From Carnegiea gigantea (taxonomy: Eukaryota > Streptophyta > Magnoliopsida > Caryophyllales > Cactaceae), in NCBI GenBank assembly GCA_029747015.1, contig JAKOGI010000180.1, positions 525,001-589,000 of the forward strand: a DNA stretch of 64,000 bases, given 5' to 3'. A program made the position numbers and the translations under genes. The notes under the pieces were generated by a model. The model ran no database searches, had not been told where the DNA came from, and saw nothing but the letters and a program-made list of their open reading frames with translations. This document shows, piece by piece, positions 36,637 to 46,567 of the stretch; position 1 is the first letter of the stretch; each line of letters starts with the position of its first letter.

Positions 36637-37372
36637 GGTCTAATATTGATGCACTATGTGTCGGCCCTTACTCTGTAACTTCTCGTGCAGTATGTTTCTT
36701 TTAGTGCCCCTATTATTGAGCTTGACATGATCTACACATTTCTGAGCGTAGCCTTATTGGAAATGTTTGGCTTGTCAGGAAGATTTCTTTGTTGTTTTAT
36801 GCAATATGCTGAAAAACACGTCAGGAGTGTTGGATGTGCATTCTGGCAAAGACGCTAAGGTGCCACTGATGCGGTTTAAGTTTGAAGGGATTTCTGTTAA
36901 TTTGCCATATGCTCAGCTTCAACTTACATCTGTTCCTGAAGTGTGTGGGACCTCTCCACATAGATGGATGTCCATCTTCTTAGTTCAATGCTTATGGCAT
37001 ACATAAGGACCAAAGAATTTATGAATTTCTGTAGATTTTTGTACTGCATTTCTTGATCTTTCTGTGACTGAGTACGTGGCAACAATGTTAATTTCTGTAC
37101 TTTGCTTAATTTTGTTCCAATCTAGTCAGAGAAGATATTCAGATAGAGTGTGCCAAGTTGTTCCAGCATGTACTGATCCTTGTGATAGTTTTTCTGTTTT
37201 CTTTGAGTTTCAATATGATAGACTCTTGACATATAAAATGCATGATGTGGATGCGTTGGATCCTGTGATTCTGATGGATATTGATGATAATAGTAGGAAA
37301 AGCTTGTCTGGAGTATGTGTTAACCAAGTATCTTTCAACTTGTTCCAAACTTGCAGTAATGTCCTGCTTTGA
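36637..37372 (+). pseudogene. Poly(A) polymerase catalytic exons, best copy, unit 3c
   Basis: Three exon-like segments are in register. Exon a (36637-36689) encodes SNIDALCVGP between an ATTCAG acceptor and a GTATGT donor. Exon b (36779-36940) encodes EDFFVVLCNMLKN, DAKVPLMRFKFEGIS and NLPYAQLQLTS between CTTGTCAG and GTGTGT. Exon c (about 37244-37368) encodes DVDALDPVILMDIDD and KSLSGV. The a-b junction is in frame. This is the order seen in plant nuclear poly(A) polymerases. Two of the three metal-binding Asp positions read Asn here (S-N-I-D and S-V-N-L), so it should be inactive. The upstream N-terminal exon and the downstream exons were not found. Confidence 0.7.
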
Positions 37373-40075
37373 TTAAGGTGCTATGTTTCTAACCACTATT
37401 GGAAGTTTCTGTCTTTTCTGTCATCTTAAAAGCTTTAGTTGCAAGTTTGGTGATGAATATTTTAGGTTCCAAATGCATGTGGACTTGGCTAATGACATTC
37501 TTTTTTCTTTTTTTCTTCCTTAGTATGGAACGTAAAGTAATCCTTTTTCTTTGAGTAGCATATAGTGTGTTGGCTAGTGTTAGACTGGGAGAGATTTTAG
37601 ACGTCAAACAGGTTGTACTTTACAGTTTACAATACTGTAGTGTGTCCTAGAATGCCATCATACTACCGATGCCACAAGTCCTCCCATATTGCGATCTTGG
37701 TAACAATGTTAATGTTTGATTACCATTGTTACGCAAAATTAGTGTAGAGCTTGTAGATACCACCTGTTTCCCTCAGACGCATGAATGCGCTTGCAAGCAC
37801 ACAGAGGCTATTAGGGCCAACCTCTGACATAGATCATATATAATTGGCATTCTTCTCTCATGTTTGACGTCATTGATTGTAGCGTGCATCTCACCAGCTT
37901 TGTGAGAGAAAGATGAGGACAAAGTATTAAACGTGGTGTTAATTAAAAAATCAGGCGCTTGTTTTGTGGCATGCCAGCATGTACTTTTAGGATTTCCTCT
38001 GCTTCCAGATGTTAGTAGCTAACTGAACTTATGGGAACATTTGCTGGTTTGAGTAGCCATCACATTAGTCACAATTTGCCCTTTTCTTTCATGAATTGTA
38101 GCTGAACCAGGTTTATCAGACACTTTAACTCACAATTTCTGTGATTGCCGAGATACATTAAGTTTTGGGTTAAATGACGTGGAGTCTATGGAAATGTAAG
38201 CAGTCTTTCACTAAACTGTGATAATGCAAATAGCCTTTAACTCAAAATGTCTTGCTTATTGTTGACTGCTTGGCCACATTATGCCTTTCTCAGTTGTTTC
38301 TCTGTTTCTCTGTTTGACTTATTTCATCAATCTCAGATTTGTGATTGTGTCTGTCTTTTTGTCAAGCGAAGCATTTGGTACTTCCCCATCAACATGTTAT
38401 TTTGAAATCTCATACTCCTCCTAGTTCATGAAAAATTCTGGATTTGTCATTGCACCTTCTTGATTATACCCTTCCACGTTTAAAACTTGAAGAGCTAAAT
38501 TTAATAATTTGATACAACCATTTGCCAATTTGAAATGGCCTTTTTTTTTTTTTTTTTTTTTTGGGTGTGTGTTGGGGGGGGTCACTCCGGCAGGTCTTTC
38601 GGATAGATAGGTTGGTGCAGTTGCAAAGTGGAAATGGGGGTTAGCAGGCAACCTTGTAGATAATGGTGTTTGAAATGCAGTCTTCACATAAGAGATGAGT
38701 CCGTTTGTTTGTGAGTGCGTAACTTAGATTGTTATAGTGCTGTTGCGTTGACTTGCTAACTAATCTTGGAAAAGCCAAAAAATATTAGGACTGCACAGAC
38801 AGCTGGTTTCTAATGGCCTATCTCCTTGCTGCAAGGCCACGACTAGTGCCTTTATGATGAGAACCAATGTCTAACATGCAGCATAAACCATCTTGCAGAT
38901 CTTCTGTTTTTGTAGGAAATGGACACACTGTTTGTCTTCAAGTGAAGCCCCCCCAAACCCAAAAAAAAAAAAAAAAATCCCAGATGCCCCTGGTAGTGGT
39001 TCCTAATTTTTTTTAACATGCACTACTTGTTGGGTGCTCAATTTGGGTGTTACTAACCAGGGAATGAAAAATGGTTTAATCTTCAAAAATACTTATTTTG
39101 AGATTTGTAATTTTGGATAATGAATGCACTTGTTGTGATTAAGAAAGGTCGTCGCCTGCATCCTTTACCTGATGCAGCTGAGGAACCAACGTCTCTTTAT
39201 ATGTATTGACATTTAGAGCCTGATTTCTGTTTAGTGGATCTTTCATTTTTACGTTCTCATGATATGTCTATTTGAATTTGGAAGTGTATCTTACTATGCC
39301 GTGAAACAATTTGTAATTTGCTCTAAGAGAGTTGCATTGCCCGTGTTGAGTGCTAGAATTGGCCTCTTTGCCGATACCTAATCTTATGGCTGAATGTAAA
39401 CTGTGCAGAACATCTTGGTTATAGCAGAGAAATATTTGTAGATATGTAGATTATAGAATTGTCTAGTTCTTTGTTCTGTATAGATTGGATCTTGTCACTT
39501 CATGCGTTATTTTTTAATAAAAAATTATGTTAAGCTTATCATGATAACATTGATGATCATGCAACTCAGACCGGTGTCAGGTACCTGACGCATAGGCAAT
39601 GGTTTGAAAAGTCAACCCTTTGTTTTAGACTAAAGACAATATTTCCAAGGGAATGCTACAGTACCAGATAGGTACTCAACAGCAGGACATGGGTGCTTTG
39701 CTAAGTTCCCATTTTGTGTGTATTTCATCTTGCTGCTCTTTTTATCATTACTTTTTTGAACATTTGAAGCAAATTGTGGGCACATTGTTGGGCATGTAAC
39801 TTGGACTTAATTTCCAGTACCTTTGCACTTTTGCTAGTTACTCAAGATCTTGGTGTGGACGATTGATCGTTCCTCTTAGAGTAAAAATAAACAAATTTTT
39901 AGAAATGGTCTTTCAACAAAGACATAATTGACATTCTAATACAGGTTTAGATAAGTTCAAGTGACAATGACTTCAGTTGGGTCTTTTATGTTAATTCGAA
40001 GCCCCTAGATTTGATAGCAGTCTGAACTTATTTTTCCCCAATTATTATTGTGTATTTCATCTGAAATGAAATCAG
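37373..40075. other. Decayed intron/intergenic DNA, unit 3
   Basis: 37440-38590 is the third copy of the T/G-tract segment. 38950-38977 holds a C-run/A-run. 39560-40070 matches 16180-16690, upstream of the first PPR fragment. No gene seen. Confidence 0.4.
38541..38581 (+). repeat. T-run/G-run tract, copy 3
   Basis: 22 T, then GGGTGTGTGTT, then 8 G, at the position paralogous to 14195 and 35647. Confidence 0.85.
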
Positions 40076-40376
40076 TTCGACTATAAGGGAAAGGAATCAT
40101 GATATACTCCAGATCTCTCCCTATACTATGACGTGATTCTTCTGCTAGGGAAGAACAAACTGACTCAGAATGCTGCAGACCTTTTCGCCGAGCTGGAGAA
40201 AGAAGGCCTGCAAACAGACACGCGGGCCTATACTGAGTTGATCGGAGCCTATTTTCGAGCTGACATGGTCAAAAAAACGATGAGAAGAGCTGGCAGCATC
40301 TGTGAAGAGAGACTTTGAAGAATACGTTGATGGCCCTGAAGAGTTCCTTGAAGAAGTAAAAATGAAATATGGAAGA
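40076..40376 (+). pseudogene. PPR-like (THA8-like) exon remnant, copy 2
   Basis: It opens FDYKGKES, has a stop, then YTPDLSLYYDVILLLGKNKL, FAELEKEGLQTDTRAYTELI and GAYFRADMVKKTM, two PPR helix pairs. It then jumps by a deletion to SVKRDFEEYVDGPEEFLEEV in another frame and ends near KYGRHP. It keeps the segment missing from copy 1 and lacks the METYNLMKA segment copy 1 retains. Part of it is open from 40133 to 40318, but there is no initiating exon. Confidence 0.6.
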
Positions 40377-41259
40377 CACCCCCTTGTTCATATAATTGCC
40401 CTGTAACATCTGTAGAGAGCATCATATCATTATTCCTTTGCTCTGTAAGGTGGTGCATATATTGTTTAGTTAGGCAAGAAAGGAATTCTTTTGGAGGTTT
40501 TGTGTAATATTTGCCTAACAGTAAAATTAGTTTACTTTTGTCTTCGCATGGTTTCATACAAAAGGAAAACTCAAACATGTCTGAAAACTGAACTGGAGGC
40601 CTCAAACGAAGGGGTTGTCGGATTCAGGGCAGCAGCAGAAGGCCCTTTGCCTAAGGAGCTTATTTGTAACATTCTACCTTCTAAGCAGAGCTTCCAAGCA
40701 GCAACTTGTTTCTGACTGCGGAGGGCAAGGGAACGAGAGCATGTTGGGGACCCCCTGACTGTGATCAACTAAGAACGCCTGCCTTCCTAGAGCATCATCC
40801 TAGCCATTTTGTTGGTCATGCTTTCATCAGGGATGATTTGTATCTAGACTATTTGTAAACGTGAAGTTGGAATTGCTAGTTCTGACGAATTCACATGTCA
40901 TGTATTTGATTGTAGTATGTTTGTACAATTTACTTTTTGGAGGAAAAATTTTCACTGAAAATCAAGGTTCTACATGTATTATCATCCAAAAGCCGTTGTT
41001 ACTTTATTCTTTGATCCATCTCGATGCCATCTGTATTTCTCTTTCTGTTGGGGGGTAGGGGGACACAAATCACGACCTAGCATTTAGTAACCTAATTCCC
41101 GTTCTGGATGTCCTAGCTCCAAAATCATCATAGACAGTAAAACATCTTAAATAGGATTCACAAAATACATGGAAATTAAAGTGATGTCAACAGACCCACA
41201 AGTATATAAAGCCATTGGCAATACAAAGGCGCATTCCTTGAGGTATGGAGAGAGGCTGC
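40377..41259. other. PPR tail and intergenic DNA up to C2
   Basis: 40420-40940 repeats 17040-17570. 41100-41230 repeats 17680-17820 up to the point where C2 entered. A T/G tract is at 41047-41062. 41255-41259 (GCTGC) is the likely left target-site copy for C2. Confidence 0.45.
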
Positions 41260-41475
41260 TATAAAGGAAAGTGAGGTTGAGGTGGCTGGGAAACTTTGAT
41301 GATCTGGCAAGTTAGTTAGCAGATATTTTTAGATATTCTGCTTTCTATTTGTAAGGGCGTATAATCCCATTCCAATTCAGGTTGTATACAGCTGGAAATA
41401 ACGAGATTGCTGTATTTCTCTCTCTAGCTCAGAACATCTCTCTCTAGAACTCCATTTGCATTTCTTTAGTCATCA
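41260..41475 (+). repeat. C2 5-prime LTR and adjacent primer site
   Basis: 216 bp, equal in length to the 3-prime LTR. Its first four bases read TATA where the 3-prime LTR has TGCC, so the terminal TG has mutated. It is followed at once by TGGTATCAGGGC (41476-41487), pairing with initiator tRNA-Met with one mismatch. Confidence 0.85.
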
Positions 41476-41695
41476 TGGTATCAGGGCAGAAATCATCCTG
41501 GTTCATCTCTAATTCTTCCTTGTTTTTTGATCAATTGAATTGAATCTTTAATTGATCATGTTTTCTGATTCGCACATACATAAAATTTTTCCAATTCTTC
41601 AATTCAGTGATTTCCAGTGCTGAATAAATCATATTCAAGATCATAAGTTCATCTGATTTCATCTTATTGGTTGATCGAGTCATTGATTGTTCGAA

Positions 41696-41768
41696 ATGAG
41701 TGCAAATTGCAACATAAATGCCAATGATCTCCAGAATCCTCTCTTTATTGATCCATCTGATGGTCCGA
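41696..41768 (+). pseudogene. C2 gag, first fragment
   Basis: ATG at 41696 begins an RE1/Retrofit-like Gag with NDLQNPLFIDPSDGPM. It is cut at 41768 by G1 and resumes at 51384. Confidence 0.75.
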
Positions 41769-42056
41769 TGTTAGGTTTCCCAGGAATTAATAAGAAATTC
41801 GTGGAGAAATCAAAGGTATTTTTGGAAATCTTGCGTGAATTTAGAGAGAGAATGGATAGAGAGAGAGAGTTCATTCATTCAGCATAGCCATTCCCATCAT
41901 AAGTTCAGTTTATTTAAAAACAAAATAGAGTTACTCTCTCTTCTAACAACTTCCTTGAAAGCTAGCCCACCCTTAACAGACTATGACTGAGTCTTGTTTT
42001 GGCGCCTCTTTTCATTCATGTGCAACTCATGTGACCTCACCATCCAACACATATCA
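41769..42056 (-). repeat. G1 3-prime LTR and polypurine tract
   Basis: 288 bp. On the minus strand it begins TGATATGTGTTGG just after the polypurine tract AAGGGGAAGG (42061-42070) and ends CCTAACA. It differs from the other LTR at about 25 sites. Confidence 0.9.
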
Positions 42057-42187
42057 AGTACCTTCCCCTTAGAGAAGCTTGACCTCAAGCTTCTAAACTG
42101 AAGTTGGGAAACTTAGCCTCAATGTCAGAGTCACTTCCTTCTTTGGCCTATTAGACCACTAAATCAGTAAGTAAGCCACAACCTTAT

Positions 42188-42469
42188 TGTAACACCCCGA
42201 CCTCCTCTCGGGCTGTGAACAGTTATCAGGAATCGCTTTAAGAATCATCGACTGGCCCTACAAATGACCACAAATCTTTCCGGCATGCTTCGTCCTCGCT
42301 AACACGCTATCTGAGAAACTTCCCAGAAGGTCACTCATCCCAAGATTGCTCCTCAGCAAGCACGCTTTACTGTGGAGTTCTTAAAAGTGAGCTTCCCAAA
42401 AAGAAAGGTGCACTTTTGGTAATATAGATAATGACATCAAATCCTTTAATCTACACACGGAGTGTTACA
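42188..42469 (-). repeat. G2 3-prime LTR
   Basis: 282 bp. The purine-rich AAGTAGGGGTGAT lies just before it on the minus strand (about 42470-42482). It differs from the 5-prime LTR at about 42 positions, mostly transitions. Confidence 0.88.
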
Positions 42470-44103
42470 ATCACCCCTACTTGAAGCGCACAACGTCTTC
42501 ATTGTGCCTTACCAACTGATCGACTTACGAGTCCTCTTGACCGACGGTCTACACCCAGTATTTTTGCCCCGCTAGGTGAATGCCCATGGGATCTCCATCC
42601 ACTGGCGTAGCTCACGTTCCTCTGCCTCTCTCTCCCTCACACACGTCTCTCTCCCTCTCTCCCTCCCTCTCTCTCTCTCTCCCCCTCACCGTGCGCCGCC
42701 GTCCCAGCCGGCCACTGTAGACACCCCCTGTCGTGCCAACACCGCCCGCCCACTCCTCCTTCTCTCTCGTGATTTGAATCCCGTAGGGGGTGACCTTTCA
42801 AAACACTTCTTTAAGGAACCGCATCAAGGTGAGTGCATAGCGGTGTTTTACAATTCTCTTATTGAAATTCTATGTTTTGTTCGACTTGGATGGCTTGGGA
42901 GGGGGGAAATATAGGCACTAGGGTGTATATTCAGAGTCATGTGAGTCGTATTGTAAAATTAGGGCTTAAAGATCACATCTTGGTGTGGAGAATCAAAAGA
43001 GCACACCACTGATCTAGATCGGAATTAGACGTGACTTTGAAAATTTATCCTATTGTTGTACTAGCCTAAAAATCATGAAATTTTTAGGGTGGATAGGTTA
43101 GAATGCCCCTACGCTACACCTTTTGAATAAGGGAAATCGGATTTGAATTGAGCAAGTTATGGTCATTTTACTGGAAGCTGTCCAAGCAGGGGCGGTCAGG
43201 GATAGTTTGTACATTTTAGGGTTTTTGACTTAGAAAATGCAGGAATTTGAGAAAATACCGAACATACAGATTGTAGATGACGAATTAACCTTTTTGCAAA
43301 AAGTAAAATCGCTAAAGTTTGACGTCACTATCTTAGGTTATGGTCTCTGGAATTTGAGTATGTTTTCTGACCTGCACTGGGAATTAAAGGGGTCGCGAAA
43401 TTAATTCCCTAAGACGGTCTAAAAACCATATAAAAATTACTCTAAGCGGGGAACAGGCTAAAAACATGCCTTGTATCGACTAAGGGCTGAGAACGAATGT
43501 TTTCTTCGTCCAGGTGCTGATCAGTAGGCCTACGCTAAGGAAACCGAGCCCTTAAGTTATGGAAAGCCAGGTAACAATCATGCCCTAACCCTTCCCCAAA
43601 GTCGTTTGGAAAATGTGTTTGATGAAAATGGTAAGAAGTATTTTTGAATGTCTTATTATACAGGTGCTGTGTGGTTTGTGCTGACTTATCTGCTATGTTA
43701 GTGTGCGTAGGGTAGTTAAACTAATTGTGATGTAAGGAAAACCATGTATATTGTGAAAATGTTTTAGGGATCGATTTAGGGTCAGGTTGAAATGTGCATG
43801 TTGATCTGAAATGTAAAGAATAAGTATGAATGTATAAATAGATGGCTGTATGGATGAGACTGTTGAATGTATTTGGTGTTGATGTATGGGGGATTTTTCC
43901 CAAGTGAATGGGAGATAAAATGTTTTGTGTGGTGTGTGTTGAATTGTTTTGCTAAGTCTGTGAGTGCATGGGTTACTGGACTGTTTATGTTGCGAAAATA
44001 ATGTAGAACTATTTGGAACCGGAATGGGTTGGTTTGTGATGTGTATGTGGTTAACGATTAAGGCTAACTCTGAATGTGTAAGTAGCTGGCTAAATGGCTG
44101 AGA
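42470..44103. other. G2 noncoding segment with CT microsatellite
   Basis: No gag or pol similarity is visible. A CT/CCCT-rich stretch at 42615-42685 is followed by GC-rich sequence and a GGTGAG donor-like site near 42828 on the plus strand. It looks more like a captured promoter/5-prime UTR than retroelement sequence, but I cannot name a source. The plus-strand frame at 42576-42914 is a product of the CT repeat. Confidence 0.35.
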
Positions 44104-44854
44104 CTAGAATGTTGTGGTTAGCGGTAACCGTCGAAGTTGACGGTAGGCCATGATACGGTTCATCTTCAGTCTCTCATCAGCTACGAAGGCGGGGACGAAA
44201 CAGAAAAGCTCCATAAACTTCGAGGCATACTCCCGTACGCTCATACTTTCTTGTTGCATCTGCATGAACTCGTTCTCTTTGGCCTTCCGGAGGGAGACAG
44301 GATAAAAGTGATCCTTGATCAGTTTCTTGAACTTTACCCAGTTGAATCCAGGTTCGTATTGTCTCTCTCGTATCATAACCCACCATAGGTCAGCCTTATC
44401 CTTTAGGTAAAATACGGCAAAGCCCACTTTCCACTCCTCAGGGTATTGAAGTGCATCGAACAACTTCTCCATGCCACGAATCCAGTCCTTAAAGGTTTTG
44501 GGATTGGGGATGCCATCGTAGATTGGCTGGTTATGACTAGCAAACCTCTTAAGCATGTAAGAGTTGTCCTCCTCGATTTTTCCTTTCCTTAACCTCTATC
44601 AGTTTCTGCAGGTGCTAGTTCTGTTGCTGCAACTGCTCCCCTTGTTTTCGCAGTAGCTCCAGTAGTAGGACGTTGGTAAGCTCCGCTCCCATAGGTGAGT
44701 TGGTTTCATCCACTTGACTAGGAGACTCATTCCCATTCCTAGGACGGAGGGTTTCCAGTCGCTTCCTCAGACTAGCCATGGGGATATCCGAGTTCACATG
44801 GGGTCTCGGGGTGGGGTGGGGTCCGGTCTGAGATTCATCATTGTTTCCCGCCAT
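44104..44854 (-). pseudogene. G2 gag, frameshifted
   Basis: The frame starts MAGNNDESQTGPHPT at 44854 and has a leucine/glutamine coiled-coil-like segment (ELLRKQGEQLQQQ) before a stop at 44615. It continues in another frame (44556-44104) with the retrotransposon-gag core: PKTFKDWIRGMEKLFDAL, AVFYLKDKADLWW, FKKLIKDHFYP and SVREYASKFMELF. This is the Gag type of plant gypsy elements, which packages element RNA. No zinc knuckle or protease follows; the frame decays near 44104. Confidence 0.8.
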
Positions 44855-45447
44855 CCTATTTAGGAAGTAAGTTGGGTTTACTTTCTCTCCTAATAGTTCA
44901 TGATCTACGTACTACTATAGTTCAATAAAACATCATATACTAGTGTATCATGCAATATTTAATCCAGGTTTTCAATCATATCGACATTGCCATAATCACG
45001 TGGTCCAACCACTGCATCACACGCTACATACATTACATATCATATAGGCAACACGTTCACATAGTTCACATCCTTCACAAATAATGGTCACTGGCATCCA
45101 AGTAACTCAAAAGATTTCATTGTATTAATTTTAAAATCATAGGCATTCCATACTAATACTCTTCATTACCTAATAATCAATAACTTTATTAGCCCATAGT
45201 GGCTTAATAGAATGACAGAAAGATAACTAAACAACATTGTCCTAGAAAGCAAAACTTTTAATCAACTATGAGCTTCTACTGATCAAAGGCATCCATTGGG
45301 CAGGTACCACGATACATTCGACCACATCTGCCTTGCTTCCAGCAGGTGACTTTAGGCTCGGGTTCCTCCTTATCTAGGTCTTCGTCCTGACCTTCCTCCA
45401 CCAGCTATCCTCTTCCGGGTCCTCGCCCTCTAAGGGTTCCTCATCCT

Positions 45448-46044
45448 CTAGAGACTCTTCCTCAGGGTCATCTCCCTCCATTGGGTCCTTCTTGGATCCT
45501 CCTCCCTTACAAGTTCTTCCTCATTTTTTCTTAGTATCTTCCTCAGGGTCTTCTCCCTCCATTGGTCCTCGTCGGGATCCTCCTCCCCTACAGGTTCTTC
45601 CTCATTTTTGTTAGGATCTTCCTCAGGGTCTTCTCCCTCCATAGGTTCTCTGTCACCCTCCATGGGTTCCTCCTCAGATGTCTCATCCTCAGGGGGTGGG
45701 ATATTCCCCTGACTAGCGATAGGTGAAGAGGGTTGGTCATAGGGGTCCTTCTCTCTTAAGTAACCCACTAACTCAGTCATGCTCATTCCCATGGCTTGCC
45801 AGTCACACCAACAATACCTTCCCCACGGGCGAACTTCTCGAGCCCCAGGGTGCAACTCGTCGACCCTGTACCGCCACCTTGGGTCTCTCTTAAGGGTTAA
45901 AAGAAGGAGAAAGGTTTGGTTCTCCTCGAACCTCAGGCACCTATTAGGTAAAACCTCCATATACCTAATTATCATCCTCCCTACCTGCCGGACATGCTCC
46001 CACATAGCCAGACCAGGCCTCTTAGCAACTGCTCGCGAAGGCAA
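45448..46044 (-). CDS. G2 accessory ORF with acidic tandem repeats
   Basis: 198 residues, reading the same way as gag and lying between the primer site and gag. Residues 1-100 are basic/aromatic with WRYRVDELHPG and WGRYCWCDWQAM. The second half is a run of Glu/Asp/Pro repeats (EEEPMEGDREPMEGEDPEE) encoded by an imperfect 78-83-bp tandem repeat at 45458-45660. No retroviral domain is recognised. The C-terminal 30 residues look frame-shifted relative to the repeat. Whether it is translated is unknown. Confidence 0.45.
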   Translation of the reverse strand: MPSRAVAKRPGLAMWEHVRQVGRMIIRYMEVLPNRCLRFEENQTFLLLLTLKRDPRWRYRVDELHPGAREVRPWGRYCWCDWQAMGMSMTELVGYLREKDPYDQPSSPIASQGNIPPPEDETSEEEPMEGDREPMEGEDPEEDPNKNEEEPVGEEDPDEDQWREKTLRKILRKNEEELVREEDPRRTQWREMTLRKSL

Positions 46045-46281
46045 TTACCCCTCATACACTGACAGTGCTGTGTACACTCCATCCCTATACAGAGTTATAC
46101 ATAAGGCATGTATCCATATATAAACATGCATTTATTCCATATTATGTGCACATGCATGCAACCCCTGCCCCTTACTACACTCACTCTCTGAGTAGTCCTT
46201 AGGTTTACAAGTTTTAATTCTTAGCTTCTTACAGGCTTTTGGGCGAGTCTTTAGGTCAGTCAACCTAGCTCTGATAGCATC

Positions 46282-46562
46282 TGTAACACCCCGGCCTCCT
46301 CCTAGGCTGCGGACAGTTACCAAGAATCGCTTTAAAGATCGTTGATTGCCCCACAAATCATCACAAATCTTTCCGGCGTGCTTCGTTCTCACTCACACGT
46401 TGTCTGAGAAATTTCCCAGGAGGTCATCCATCCTAAGATTGCTCCTCATCAAGTACGCTTAATTGTGGAGTTCTTAAGAGTGGGCTTCCCGAAAAGAAAG
46501 GTGCACCTTTGGTAATATAGGTAGTCACATCAAATCCTTTAATCCATACACGGGGTGTTACA
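46282..46562 (-). repeat. G2 5-prime LTR and primer site
   Basis: 281 bp. On the minus strand it is followed by TGCTATCAGAGC (plus 46268-46279), one mismatch from the initiator tRNA-Met primer site. Confidence 0.88.
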
Positions 46563-46567
46563 CTTAT

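Larger units (their letters stand above)
42188..46562 (-). mobile_element. G2: non-autonomous Ty3-gypsy-like element, nested in G1
   Basis: 4375 bp flanked by CTTAT (42183-42187, 46563-46567). LTRs of 281-282 bp begin TGTAACACC and end GGTGTTACA, so their tips are near-palindromic. It contains an acidic ORF and a broken gag, and no protease, RT or integrase. It interrupts the chromodomain end of G1 pol: the G1 reading resumes directly at 42182 on the minus strand. Confidence 0.92.

Noticed and set aside
42576..42914. 112-residue frame in G2
   Set aside because: It is produced by a CT microsatellite (Ser/Leu/Pro repeats).
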